Below, piece by piece: positions 23,916 through 33,083 of a stretch of 36,380 bases of DNA. The stretch lies in contig JANQQB010000056.1 in assembly GCA_028285165.1 (NCBI GenBank), positions 1 through 36,380 on the forward strand, given 5' to 3'. The notes under the pieces were generated by a model that saw only the letters and a list, made by a program, of their open reading frames with translations, had not been told where the DNA came from and did no database searches. Both the position numbers and the translations under genes were made by a program. Source of the stretch: Rhodobiaceae bacterium (GTDB lineage Bacteria; Pseudomonadota; Alphaproteobacteria; Rhizobiales; JANQQB01). The first letter of the stretch is position 1. The number at the start of each line of letters is the position of its first letter.

Positions 23916-25553
23916 TCAGGACCCGTAGCCGTAATCGGTCCGCGCCTGTTCCTCGGTTACATACCCGCCGTCAAGATCCGCTTCGACGGCCTCGCGGGGC
24001 CGGGCTTTCGGATCGCCGTATCCGCCGCCGCCCGGCAGCAGCAGGACGAGGCGCCGCCCGGCACCGACCTTCTGGCGCCCCTTGCCGTTGAGCTCCGTGC
24101 CGTCGGCGAACCCCACGACGCCCCGGGCGCCCGGCCTGCCGCCTTCTCGTCCCCGGGCCGGGTTGTCGATCCGGTCGAACATGGCATTGAAATAGAAGTC
24201 GTAGCCGTCCCGTGCCTCGATCTCGATGGTCTGGCCGAGCCCGCCCCGAAACGTGCCGGCGCCGCCCGAGCCGGTCCTGAGATCCTTGCGCCAGACGACG
24301 ATCGGACCGACATGTTCGGTTGCCTCGACGCTCATTGTCTTCACGCCGGACGGAAACGCGGTGGCCGACAGTCCGTCCAGCGCCGGCCGCGCGCCGGTGC
24401 CGCCGGAATTGAACATGAGCAGTTCCGTCGACGGCAGGTTCGATGCGGGATCGGTGGGCCGCGCCGAAATCTGGATGTTCCAGAGTGCGCTCGCCCCTTC
24501 CGCAGGGACCACGCCCGGCAGCGCCTGATGCAGGGCGCCAAGCACCACATCCGGGACCAGGTGGCCGAGCACGTGCCGGATGGAGACCGGCGCGGGACGC
24601 ACCGCGTTCAGGATGCAGCCTTCCGGCGCCGTGATGCGGAACGGTTCGAGGGATCCGAAATTGTTCGGCACGTCGGGCGCGATCGCGCATTTCAGGCCGT
24701 AGCAGGCATAGGCCCGCGTATAGACCATCGGCACGTTGACGCCGAAGCGGCTGGTGCCGGACGTTCCGTCGAAATCGGCAACGATCTGCTCGCCATCGAC
24801 GCTGAGCCGCACCTGCATGCGGACCGGTGCCTCAAACCCATCGACCTGCATGACATTGTCGTAGACGCCGTCCGGGACGGCGGCGATCGCCTTCAGCGTC
24901 GCGCCACGCGAGCGCTCCATGATGAAGGCGCTGAGCCCCTCCAGATCCGCCAGGCCGAATTCGGCCATCATCGCCTGGAGCCGCCGGTCGCCGGCATCGT
25001 TGCAGGCCGCGAGAGAATGGATGTCGCCGACCACCTGGTCCGGCTGGCGTACATTGGCGCGGATGATGCGCACCAGGTCCGCCGAGACCTGACCGCGTTC
25101 GGCAAACTTCATGATCGGAAGCTGCAGGCCTTCCTCGTAGACCTCCGTCCCGTCCGGCCCGAAACCGCGGCCGCCGATATCGACCACATGCGCCGTGCAG
25201 GCGAAATAGCCGACATGCCGTTCATGGCGGAAGACCGGTGTGACGACGGTGATGTCGTGCAGGTGCCCGGTGCCGAGCCAGGGATCGTTTGTCAGATAGA
25301 CGTCCCCTTGGAACATGTTCTGCCGGCCGATCGCCTCGATGAAATGGCCCACGCTTTCCGCCATGGCGTTGACATGGCCAGGCGTGCCGGTGACGGCCTG
25401 GGCCATCATCCGGCCCTTGAGGTCAAAGAGGCCGGCCGACAGGTCGCCCGCCTCGCGCACCGATGTCGAAAAGGCGGTCCGGATCAACGTCGTCGCTTGT
25501 TCCTCGACGACAGCGATCAGGCGGTTCCACATGACCTGGTAATCGATGCTCAT
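23916..25553 (-). CDS. hyuB: Hydantoinase B/oxoprolinase family subunit
   Basis: The 545-residue protein has the HyuB signature near the N-terminus (AFSTSVREAGDLSAGLFDLKG, MMAQAVTGTPGH) and NDPWLGTGHLHDITVVTPVF. The C-terminal part has the glycine-rich GSGGAGTFRGGLGQ and LLLPGGGGYGDP. It forms the ATP-dependent amidohydrolase or carboxylase with HyuA. Known members act on N-methylhydantoin, 5-oxoproline, caprolactam or (as carboxylases) on ketones. The start overlaps the hyuA stop by four bases, so the two are coupled. Confidence 0.93.
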   Translation of the reverse strand: MSIDYQVMWNRLIAVVEEQATTLIRTAFSTSVREAGDLSAGLFDLKGRMMAQAVTGTPGHVNAMAESVGHFIEAIGRQNMFQGDVYLTNDPWLGTGHLHDITVVTPVFRHERHVGYFACTAHVVDIGGRGFGPDGTEVYEEGLQLPIMKFAERGQVSADLVRIIRANVRQPDQVVGDIHSLAACNDAGDRRLQAMMAEFGLADLEGLSAFIMERSRGATLKAIAAVPDGVYDNVMQVDGFEAPVRMQVRLSVDGEQIVADFDGTSGTSRFGVNVPMVYTRAYACYGLKCAIAPDVPNNFGSLEPFRITAPEGCILNAVRPAPVSIRHVLGHLVPDVVLGALHQALPGVVPAEGASALWNIQISARPTDPASNLPSTELLMFNSGGTGARPALDGLSATAFPSGVKTMSVEATEHVGPIVVWRKDLRTGSGGAGTFRGGLGQTIEIEARDGYDFYFNAMFDRIDNPARGREGGRPGARGVVGFADGTELNGKGRQKVGAGRRLVLLLPGGGGYGDPKARPREAVEADLDGGYVTEEQARTDYGYGS

Positions 25554-27607
25554 GGGGCTTTCCTCTGCAACAACAGGCTGCCGTCGCCCTGGGCGATCAC
25601 GACATAGGCCGACGTGGCAATCGTCGTCGTCTCGTCTTCGACGATGGCCGCCGGACCCGGAACGCTCTGGCCCGGCGCGAGGCTGCTGCGGTCGATGACG
25701 TGCGCCGTCACGGTTTGCCGCAGGGCGGCGTCGTAGAACTCTCTCGTTCGCCCGTTCGCCGCATTGCCGGCGACACCAAATCGCTTCGCCTTGGCCACAT
25801 CCGGCAGGTCGGTGGCGACCGTCAGCGACCAGTCGGTGATCTCCACCGCAAGGTCGTCGATGATGCGCCCGAACAGCGTTCGGTAGGCGTCCTCAAAAGC
25901 CGTCTGAAGGCGCGGGACATGGCTGTTGCCAAACGGTTCGAACGGAAGAACGACCGGAATTTCCCAGCCCTGCCCGCTATAGCGCATGGCAAGCGTCAAA
26001 CGCGTTGTCGTGCCCGCCGCACCGGCACCCTTTGCAACAAAGGCCCGCGCCTCGCTTTCGAGTTCGGTCAGCACGGCATTGACGGAGCCGGCGTCGAACG
26101 CATCGAGCCGCTGGAAAAATCCGCGACTGGCCGTGTAACTGAACGGCGCCTTCAAAAAACCGATGGCCGAACCGACTCCAGCGCCCGGCGGAATCAGCAG
26201 GGATTCGATGCCGAGCTTCTCGCATTGCCGGCAGGCATGCAGCGGCGCCCCGCCGCCGAAGGCGATCATCGTGAACTGTTCGATGTCGCGGCCGTTTTCA
26301 ACCGTGTGCACGCGTGCCGCGTTGGCCATGTTTTCATCGACCATTTCGGTAATGCCGAAGGCCGCTTCGTCAGGCGCCAATCCGTCGAGCCGGTCGGCAA
26401 TCGCGGACGTCGATGCGGTGGTTTCAAGCCGGATCGCCCCACCCGCAAAATGGTCGGGATCGAGGCGGCCGAGAACGAGATTGGCATCCGTGACCGTCGG
26501 CGCCGTACCGCCCCGACCATAGCAGGCCGGCCCGGGTTCCGAGCCGGCCGACTTGGGGCCCACTTGAATGCGCCCCATGGCATCAATCGAGGCGACCGAG
26601 CCGCCGCCGGCACCGATTTCCACCATGTCGACCACCGGCGTCGACACCGGCATGCCGGATCCCTTCTTGAAGCGGTAGGTGCGCGCGACCTCGAATGTGC
26701 TGGCGGTTTTCGGCGTGCCGTCCTCGATCAGGCAGATCTTCGCCGTCGTACCGCCCATGTCGAACGAAAGCGCCTTGTCGACGCCATGGGCACGGGCGAA
26801 TTCCGCGGCAAAGATCGCGCCGCCTGCCGGACCCGATTCCAGGAGCCGGACCGGTTGTTCGGCAGCCGTCTCGACGCTGATCAGACCGCCGCCGGAATGC
26901 ATCATGAACACCGGCGCGTCGATGCCGGTCTCGCGCAGCCGGCCGACCAGCCGGCCGAGATAGTCAGCGACCTGGGGCTGCACATAGGCATTGGCGATCA
27001 CGGTATTGAACCGCTCGAATTCTCGAATGCGCGGCGAAATCACCGAGGACATCGAAATCGAGAGATCCGGCATCGCCGTACGCAGCGCCTCGGCCACGGC
27101 AATTTCATGGGCTGGATTGGCATAGGCGTGCAGCAGACCGATCGCGACCGCCTCGTAAGCCTTCTCGCGAATGATTTCGACGAGCCGATCCGTTTCGGCC
27201 GGATCGAGAGACAACAGCACGGTGCCGTCGGCCGCAATGCGTTCGCTCAGCGTGTATCGGTGCGGTCGCGACACCAGCGGCTCGGGCAATCTGAGATTGA
27301 GGTCGTATTGCTCGAACCGGTTTTCGGAGCGCATTTCGACAACGTCGCGAAAGCCTTCCGTGGTGATGAAGGCGGTCCGCGCGCCGCGCCGTTCGATCAG
27401 GGCATTGGTCACCAGCGTTGTGCCGTGAATGACCTGTTCCAGGTCGCCCGGCACCGCGCCCGCCGCATCGAGCACCTTTTGAATTCCATCGAGGATGGCC
27501 TGCTCGGGCTGTGCATAATTGGTCAGCACCTTGGCCGTGAACAGCCTGCCCGACCGGTCCAGGGCAACGTCGGTAAACGTACCGCCGATATCGACGCCAA
27601 CGCGCAT
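25550..27607 (-). CDS. hyuA: Hydantoinase A/oxoprolinase family subunit
   Basis: The start at ATG 27607 follows AAGAGG; the 685-residue product begins with the phosphate-binding MRVGVDIGGTFTDVAL of the ASKHA-type HyuA fold. Other signatures are HGTTLVTNALIERRGA, the second phosphate loop FDMGGTTAK, EIGAGGGSVA, GPACYGRGG and IAFGGGAPLHA. The subunit uses ATP to activate its substrate for ring opening with HyuB. It starts 11 bp after the FAD oxidoreductase gene, so the operon is oxidoreductase-hyuA-hyuB-SDR. Confidence 0.93.
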   Translation of the reverse strand: MRVGVDIGGTFTDVALDRSGRLFTAKVLTNYAQPEQAILDGIQKVLDAAGAVPGDLEQVIHGTTLVTNALIERRGARTAFITTEGFRDVVEMRSENRFEQYDLNLRLPEPLVSRPHRYTLSERIAADGTVLLSLDPAETDRLVEIIREKAYEAVAIGLLHAYANPAHEIAVAEALRTAMPDLSISMSSVISPRIREFERFNTVIANAYVQPQVADYLGRLVGRLRETGIDAPVFMMHSGGGLISVETAAEQPVRLLESGPAGGAIFAAEFARAHGVDKALSFDMGGTTAKICLIEDGTPKTASTFEVARTYRFKKGSGMPVSTPVVDMVEIGAGGGSVASIDAMGRIQVGPKSAGSEPGPACYGRGGTAPTVTDANLVLGRLDPDHFAGGAIRLETTASTSAIADRLDGLAPDEAAFGITEMVDENMANAARVHTVENGRDIEQFTMIAFGGGAPLHACRQCEKLGIESLLIPPGAGVGSAIGFLKAPFSYTASRGFFQRLDAFDAGSVNAVLTELESEARAFVAKGAGAAGTTTRLTLAMRYSGQGWEIPVVLPFEPFGNSHVPRLQTAFEDAYRTLFGRIIDDLAVEITDWSLTVATDLPDVAKAKRFGVAGNAANGRTREFYDAALRQTVTAHVIDRSSLAPGQSVPGPAAIVEDETTTIATSAYVVIAQGDGSLLLQRKAP

Positions 27608-27618
27608 GGTCTGCCTCT

Positions 27619-28890
27619 TCAGATGCTCTTGATCAACTGGTTCGCCGTGAACGCCGTCTGGTAGAGCCATTTACGGACATGGCGACCGGGCGCCGGAGCC
27701 GGGTCAGAGATCGGCAGCGGCAGATCGTCTTCGCGCCCGCCGCTCAGCAACTCGGCCATGGCACGGCCGAATATCGTGCCGGGTGTAATGCCTCGGCCAT
27801 TGTAGCCGATCGGGGTGTAGAGATTATCCGCCAGCCGATGAATGCGCGGCAGGTGGTCCGGCGTCATCGCGATCTGACCGTGCCAGGCTTCGTCAAACTC
27901 GACAGGCCCAAGGTCGGGAAACAGGCGTGCGAGCTGTTTCTTCGCCCAGCGGTGCGAAAGCCCGCCCTCGCCACCGACGACCTTGCCCATCGACCCGATA
28001 ATCAGTCGATCTTCGGCGTCGCGCCGCAGCGAAAACATGATCGGCCCGGTATCCCACAGGCCCTGTCGTTCGGCCAGGATCGAGGCCGCGCGCTCGCCGA
28101 GCGGTTTTGTGGCGACCTGGAAATAGTGGATCAGCGTGAAGGTTTCCTTCAGGTCCGGCCACAGCGTGTCGGAATAGGCGTTGGTGCCGAGTACCACCGC
28201 CCGCGCGGTCACGGTTCCGCCGTCAGTTTTCAGGATCCAGTTATCGCCGTCGCGATGAAGCGAGCGCACGGTCACGCCGGTGCTGATCCGGGCTCCGGCA
28301 TTGCGGGCGGCACGCGCCAGTCCGCGCACATAGCCCATCGGATTGATCGTTCCCGCACGCCGGTCGAGCAGACCGCCGAAAAAAGCCGGGCTGCCGATCT
28401 TCGCCGCTGCCGTTTCCCGGTCCAGGAGATCGACGGGTGCGCCGAGCCGGTGCCATTCCTCGGCCCGGCGGGCGAGATCGTCGAAGCCGCGCTGCGAATG
28501 CGCGGCATGGATCGTTCCGGTACGAGTCGCCTCGCAGCGGATCTGGAAGCGTTCGATCAGCGACATGACATAGGCGGGCGCGTCGCCCAGTTCGCGGATC
28601 AGCCGGCTGCCCCGTTCCTCGCCCAGAGCAGCCCGCACGTCCTGGGGCGGCAGCCAGAGACCGGCATTGACCAGGCCGACATTGCGTCCCGACCCGCCAT
28701 ACCCGATCTGGCGGGCTTCAAGCACATGACAGTCGAGCCCCTTCTCGGCCGCGTGCAGGGCCGTCGACAGCCCGGTAAAGCCACCGCCGACGATGGCCAG
28801 ATCGGCGCGTTGGTCGCCGCCGAGCTCTGCGCTATAATCCTGTTCTTCCGCCGACGCGTCCCAAAGGGAAATCGGCTTCTCGCCTCGCAT
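27619..28890 (-). CDS. FAD-dependent amine/amino-acid oxidoreductase (DAO family)
   Basis: The 423-residue protein has the dinucleotide motif ADLAIVGGGFTGLSTALHAA (~30-49), the DAO-family segment GYGGSGRNVGLVNAG, and the C-terminal FAD block NLYTPIGYNGRGITPGTIFG. The closest layout is the PuuB/OrdL/DadA group, which oxidises amino groups or N-methyl and N-alkyl amines. The start at ATG 28890 follows GGGGAGTTTCC. It leads the operon with hyuAB and the SDR and is divergent from the rhodanese. Possible substrates: an N-substituted amino acid or a cyclic amine. Confidence 0.88.
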   Translation of the reverse strand: MRGEKPISLWDASAEEQDYSAELGGDQRADLAIVGGGFTGLSTALHAAEKGLDCHVLEARQIGYGGSGRNVGLVNAGLWLPPQDVRAALGEERGSRLIRELGDAPAYVMSLIERFQIRCEATRTGTIHAAHSQRGFDDLARRAEEWHRLGAPVDLLDRETAAAKIGSPAFFGGLLDRRAGTINPMGYVRGLARAARNAGARISTGVTVRSLHRDGDNWILKTDGGTVTARAVVLGTNAYSDTLWPDLKETFTLIHYFQVATKPLGERAASILAERQGLWDTGPIMFSLRRDAEDRLIIGSMGKVVGGEGGLSHRWAKKQLARLFPDLGPVEFDEAWHGQIAMTPDHLPRIHRLADNLYTPIGYNGRGITPGTIFGRAMAELLSGGREDDLPLPISDPAPAPGRHVRKWLYQTAFTANQLIKSI

Positions 28891-28969
28891 GGAAACTCCC
28901 CGAGCAAGCGGATCAGCATTGTCCCCATGCTTGAACGACAGACATCATTGTGTCAATATAAGAAATCGC

Positions 28970-28988
28970 TGTTCCATATATCGGTACA
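28970..28988 (+). promoter_or_regulatory. 19-bp element A, candidate IclR operator
   Basis: TGTTCCATATATCGGTACA is an imperfect palindrome (TGT-CC / GG-ACA around an AT-rich centre). It lies four bases before the rhodanese start codon and in the divergent promoter of the oxidoreductase-hyuAB operon. It matches element B (32910-32928) at 15 of 19 positions. Confidence 0.55.
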
Positions 28989-28991
28989 ATT

Positions 28992-29399
28992 ATGAAAAAA
29001 CTCAGTCCGAATTCCGCAGACATGGTGGCAGCCGCTCGCGCCAGAATCCAGGAGATCGAAACCGACGACCTGATCGCCCGGCTCGCCGATCCGCAATCCG
29101 CATCGGACATCGTCGTCGTCGACATCCGGGACATTCGCGAGCGCCAGCGCACCGGCTTCATTCCCGGCAGCGTGCACGCGCCGCGCGGCATGCTCGAATT
29201 CTGGGTCGATCCGGAAAGCCCCTATTTCAAGGATGTCTTCGGTCAGGAGGACAAGACCTATGTCCTGCATTGCGCGTCCGGATGGCGCTCGGCGCTCAGC
29301 ACGGCAACGCTGAACGACATGGGGTTCGACGCCGCCCATCTGCGCGACGGCTTTTCCGACTGGGAGAAAAAGGGCGGACCGGTCGAAAAGCCTGACTGA
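28992..29399 (+). CDS. Rhodanese-domain protein
   Basis: The 135-residue single rhodanese domain has the active-site loop HCASGWRS (Cys94 as the persulfide-carrying cysteine) and the CH2-like segments VVVDIRDIRERQRTGFIPGS and LRDGFSDWEKKG. A cytoplasmic sulfurtransferase or sulfide-handling protein is likely. Start ATG 28992 has no obvious ribosome-binding site, and candidate operator A sits immediately upstream. It is divergent from the FAD oxidoreductase operon, which suggests that sulfur is released or moved in the same pathway. Confidence 0.85.
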   Translation: MKKLSPNSADMVAAARARIQEIETDDLIARLADPQSASDIVVVDIRDIRERQRTGFIPGSVHAPRGMLEFWVDPESPYFKDVFGQEDKTYVLHCASGWRSALSTATLNDMGFDAAHLRDGFSDWEKKGGPVEKPD

Positions 29400-29859
29400 T
29401 CGTGCCGCGGCTCGCCAAGACGGTCTTTACCCAGGAACAAGAAAGATTTTCCTGGCAATAGGTTATGATGGTTTCTTAAACTGCCGTCAACGGCTCTTGC
29501 CCGCTGAGCTGGCCCTGCGACAGTCACACATTTATGTCGGGCTGACAGGGTTACTCCACGCTGCCGCCGGTATGCAAATGCCGCCCCAATCCGTCATCAC
29601 TCGGATTTTCCGGGTGATCCAGCGGCGTTGGGCTATCCAGTGCTGAAGACCTCGGCCAGATATCAAAGACAACCCGGATTATGCGAACCGACCGAGCCCT
29701 TTCCGGACGGGTTCCTGGATTACCTGAATGAATCGGCTAATGACGGATTGGGGCAAACACGTCCGCAAAACGACCCTTAGGCAATGCCTGCCATTACGTG
29801 CCGCCGACTTCCGCGAAATGTCCCAAGACGTCTGAACCTTGTGGGAGGCGGCTAGGAGA
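29400..29859. other. 460-bp intergenic region without a gene
   Basis: No frame on either strand looks coding, and no transposase remnant is recognisable. One hairpin is present: ATCACTCGGA (29596-29605) and TCCGGGTGAT (29609-29618), with one G-T wobble and a 3-base loop. It may form at the 3' end of rhodanese or iclR transcripts but has no T-run. Confidence 0.45.
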
Positions 29860-30627
29860 TCAGGCCTTGGCCACGCCCTCGGACACTTTCAAGGCGGCCT
29901 CGCGCACCATGTCGCCGATTTCATCCTCCTGGCCCTCTGAAAGATTGACCACCGGTGCGGAGACGCCGAGCGCGGCGATCGCGCGGCCCGACGGCAGGCG
30001 GATCGCGGCGCCGATCGAATAGATCCGGTCACGATACTCTCCACGGTCGATGGCGTAACCGCGCTTCTGGGTCGTGGCCATGTCCGCGTCGAGCTTCTGG
30101 ATCGAGGTGATCGTCTGGTCGGTATAGCGCTGCAGGTGTTCTTTCACCTGGGCCCGCATCCGGTCGTACATCGCAGCGAGCAGCGCCTTGCCGGTTCCCA
30201 CGCAATGGATCGGGGCACTGCCGCCCTTCGGCGTGAACGAGCGGATCGGCTGGGTGCTTTCGATCTTGTCGACATAGATGACTGAGAGGCCGTCCGGAAC
30301 CGCCAGATAGACGGTTTCGGCCGTTTGCCGAGACAAGTCCTGCATCTGCGGCGCGGCGATGGCCGGCAAATTGAGATTGTCCACGACTTCCTGGCCGAGT
30401 TGCCAGGTTTTCATCGTGGCCGAATACAGCCGGTCGTCGGCGTGCCGGACATAGCCGAGCGCGGACAGCGTCTGCAGGAGGCGGAACGTGTTGGACTTGG
30501 TCAGATCCAGCTCGCGCGACAATTCGGTGACGCCCTTGGGTCCGGTCGCGCGGGACAGCGCCTCCAGGATCATGAGGCCTTTGGAGAGCGTGCTGTCAAC
30601 CCGGGGCGGGCTCTTGGTTTCCGTCAC
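29860..30627 (-). CDS. IclR-family transcriptional regulator
   Basis: The 255-residue protein has an N-terminal winged helix (STLSKGLMILEALSRATGP, then VTELSRELDLTKSNTFRLLQTLSALGYV). Its effector domain (residues ~75-250) includes GTGKALLAAM and the C-terminal IRLPSGRAIAALGVSAPV typical of IclR. The start is GTG 30627, which overlaps the molybdoenzyme stop (GTGA). It is therefore co-transcribed with that enzyme. Two similar 19-bp elements in the flanking divergent promoters make it the probable regulator of the whole catabolic cluster. Confidence 0.9.
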   Translation of the reverse strand: MTETKSPPRVDSTLSKGLMILEALSRATGPKGVTELSRELDLTKSNTFRLLQTLSALGYVRHADDRLYSATMKTWQLGQEVVDNLNLPAIAAPQMQDLSRQTAETVYLAVPDGLSVIYVDKIESTQPIRSFTPKGGSAPIHCVGTGKALLAAMYDRMRAQVKEHLQRYTDQTITSIQKLDADMATTQKRGYAIDRGEYRDRIYSIGAAIRLPSGRAIAALGVSAPVVNLSEGQEDEIGDMVREAALKVSEGVAKA

Positions 30628-32897
30628 GGCAGGTTCCCGAAGGTTGGCGGTTCGAAGGCCAGGACAGGCGGCGGATCGACGGCTTTTTTCGCCTCGACCA
30701 GAGCCGATTGGGCCGCCGGCCCCTGCGACAGGGCCGACGTACGCAGATCGTGTGTCAATACATTGGGATTGCCATGCCGGCAAAGCCCGTTTTCGTCCGG
30801 GTCGTACCAGGCGCCGGTCCACAGGAAGATCGTGCCCTGCAACACATCGTCGGTTACGACCGCTCCGGCAAGGCACCGACCGCGAGCGTTGAATAGCTCG
30901 ACGATATCGCCGTCGGCAATGCCACGTTCAAGGGCATCGTCGGGATGAATGAGGACCGGCTCGCGGTCCTTGACCTTGCGGCTGCGGCTGTAGGCGCCGT
31001 TGTCGAGCTGGCTGTGCAACCGGGTGCCCGGTTGCCCGGAGATCAGATGCAGCGGATAGCGATCGCGCAATGACCAGTCCCTCGGGACCTGCCACACCGG
31101 ATGTCCCGGACAATCCGGATAGCCGAAACCGGCGATCGTCTCTGAAAAGAGTTCGATCCGGCCACTTGGTGTCGGCAGCCGGTGCGCTTCAGGATCCTGG
31201 CGGAAGTCCGAAAGGAAGACGTGGTGCGGATCCGGATCGTCGAATTCCAGCGGATCGCCGTTCAGGAAGGCATCGAACTCCGGAAGATCGGAAATCTTGC
31301 GGCGCATGTCGCCCCACAGCCGGTCGATCCATTCCTCGACGGTGCGGCCTTTGGAAAATCCGTCGGCCAGATCGAGCCGTGCCTCAAGATCGCGGAAGAT
31401 GTCGAATTCGATCCGGGCCTTACCCGGCGGCTCTGCCAGTTTCGGCATCGGGACCAGGACGTTGTCCTGGGTGCCCGCGCCGAAATCCGTGCGTTCCTGA
31501 GGCGCGGCCACGGGCAACACGATATCGGCATGCCGCGCCGTCGCGGTCCAGTTGAACTCGTTGACGATAACGGTTTCCGGCTGCTGGAAGGCGCGTGCCA
31601 GAGTGCCGAGGTCCTGATGGTGGTGAAAGGGATTGCCGCCGGCCCACCACACCATGCGGATGTCCGGATACGTCCGGCGAGCGCCGTTGAAGTCGTAGCC
31701 TCCGCCCGGATTAAGCAGCATGTCGGAAATCATCGCCACGGGGATGAAATCGGCGACAGGATTGGTGCCTTGCGGGAACGCCGACCACGGCGCTGCCCGG
31801 TCCATGGTACCGATGCTGGAATCCGCCGCGTAGCCGATTCCATATCCCGCACCCGGCAACCCGATCTGACCGAGCATGGCGGCAAGCGCGACAGTCATCC
31901 AGAGCGGCTGCTCTCCCCAATCCGCCCGCTGCAGGGAGACCGCAGTGGTGATCAACGTCGGTCCAGCCGCCATGTCCCGGGCGAGCGCGCGGATGCGGTC
32001 CGCAGGCAAATCGCAAAGGCCGGCTGCCCAGTCGGCATCCTTCACGATGCCGTCGGATCCGTTCAGGTAGTCGGCGAGCCGGTCGAAACCGACCGTGTAG
32101 CGATCGAGGCAGGTCCGATCGTGCAACCTTTCGCTCAAAAGTGTGTGCGCGAGCGCCATCATGAGGGCAGTGTCCGACCCGGGCCGCGGCGGCAGCCATT
32201 CGGCATCGAGCGAAGTTGCGGCATCCGTGCGCAGCGGACTGAGATTGACGAACCGCACGCCGGCGCGCGCGGCATCCTCCAGAACGCCGCGCAACCGATG
32301 TTTGCCGACCCCGCCGCCGGAGACCTGTCCGTTGCGGATCGGCAGGCCGCCGAACATGACAACGAGGCGCCCGTGTTCTGCCAGGGTCGACAACCGGGTC
32401 GCCTCTTTCACATGCCGGCGGTAATCCCCGACGATATGCGGCATCAGAACGAGCGCAGCGTGGTAGCTGTAATTGCCCTTCGAAGCCACAAAGCCGCCGC
32501 CCGCATTCAGGAACCGTTTGAGCTGGCTTTGCGCATGGTGAAACCGGCCGGCGCTTGCCCAGCCGTAGGACCCGGCATAGATCGCGCCCGAGCCGTGCCG
32601 GTCGCGGATCCGGGAGAGTTCGGAGGCTACCAGGTCCAGTGCCGTATCCCATTCGACTTCAACGAAGTCTTCCCGCCCGCGGGCACCGCCGGCCGCGCCC
32701 GGTCCGCCCGCCAGATAGCCCTTGCGCACGGCTGGACGCAGCACACGGGCCGCCCCGTTCAGGGATCCGGCGATGTTGCCGTTGATCGGGCTCGGATCGG
32801 GATCGTCCGGATGCGCCGCGACGTCCCTTACCCGGCCGTCCTCGACGTGGACGACACCGATCCCCCAATGGCTGGATGTCAGGAAACCGTCCGTCAT
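30624..32897 (-). CDS. BisC/DMSO-reductase-type molybdopterin oxidoreductase, cytoplasmic
   Basis: The 757-residue enzyme has the bis-MGD fold with no N-terminal Fe-S cysteines and no Tat signal, as in biotin sulfoxide reductase (BisC). The Mo ligand is the serine in SYGWASAGR (Ser115), matching the DMSO/TMAO/BisC group. Cofactor-binding blocks include VVMFGGLPIRN, WWAGGNPFHHHQDL, LPVAAPQERTDFG and SGQPGTRLHSQLDNG. It should reduce an S- or N-oxide in the cytoplasm, though some relatives oxidise or hydroxylate. The start at ATG 32897 follows GAGGTG, and candidate IclR operator B lies 13 bp upstream. It is translationally coupled to the regulator. Confidence 0.9.
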   Translation of the reverse strand: MTDGFLTSSHWGIGVVHVEDGRVRDVAAHPDDPDPSPINGNIAGSLNGAARVLRPAVRKGYLAGGPGAAGGARGREDFVEVEWDTALDLVASELSRIRDRHGSGAIYAGSYGWASAGRFHHAQSQLKRFLNAGGGFVASKGNYSYHAALVLMPHIVGDYRRHVKEATRLSTLAEHGRLVVMFGGLPIRNGQVSGGGVGKHRLRGVLEDAARAGVRFVNLSPLRTDAATSLDAEWLPPRPGSDTALMMALAHTLLSERLHDRTCLDRYTVGFDRLADYLNGSDGIVKDADWAAGLCDLPADRIRALARDMAAGPTLITTAVSLQRADWGEQPLWMTVALAAMLGQIGLPGAGYGIGYAADSSIGTMDRAAPWSAFPQGTNPVADFIPVAMISDMLLNPGGGYDFNGARRTYPDIRMVWWAGGNPFHHHQDLGTLARAFQQPETVIVNEFNWTATARHADIVLPVAAPQERTDFGAGTQDNVLVPMPKLAEPPGKARIEFDIFRDLEARLDLADGFSKGRTVEEWIDRLWGDMRRKISDLPEFDAFLNGDPLEFDDPDPHHVFLSDFRQDPEAHRLPTPSGRIELFSETIAGFGYPDCPGHPVWQVPRDWSLRDRYPLHLISGQPGTRLHSQLDNGAYSRSRKVKDREPVLIHPDDALERGIADGDIVELFNARGRCLAGAVVTDDVLQGTIFLWTGAWYDPDENGLCRHGNPNVLTHDLRTSALSQGPAAQSALVEAKKAVDPPPVLAFEPPTFGNLP

Positions 32898-32909
32898 GGC
32901 ACCTCTAAT

Positions 32910-32928
32910 TGTCTCGTTATATGAAACA
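32910..32928 (-). promoter_or_regulatory. 19-bp element B, candidate IclR operator
   Basis: On the minus strand TGTTTCATATAACGAGACA, 13 bp upstream of the molybdoenzyme start and in the divergent promoter region of the VOC gene. It matches element A (28970-28988) at 15 of 19 positions, with the same orientation relative to the imperfect palindrome. Confidence 0.55.
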
Positions 32929-33083
32929 CTATTTCTGAATGTTGACACACAAGGGCTTGGGTGTCATCCCTTATTCCGCATTCGCAAGACTGCAGGCAAG
33001 CCGCCGGATCGGGAATCTGTTTCGCACAGATTGGTGCATCAAGGCCAATCGCTCAAGGGTGTCGGGCATCAGGATAAAAGACG

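Noticed and set aside
25700-27664. A 654-codon open frame antisense to hyuA
   Set aside because: Same GC-driven effect; the product is Arg/Gly/His-rich without motifs, while the opposite strand encodes a complete HyuA.
31182-32924. A 580-codon open frame antisense to the BisC-like gene
   Set aside because: It is a shadow of the molybdoenzyme, which has all its cofactor-binding blocks on the minus strand.
11227-32950. Shared 11-mer TGTTGACACAC in the PaaX and VOC promoter regions
   Set aside because: It is mainly the -35 consensus TTGACA with a few flanking bases; the surrounding sequences differ, so common regulation is not supported.
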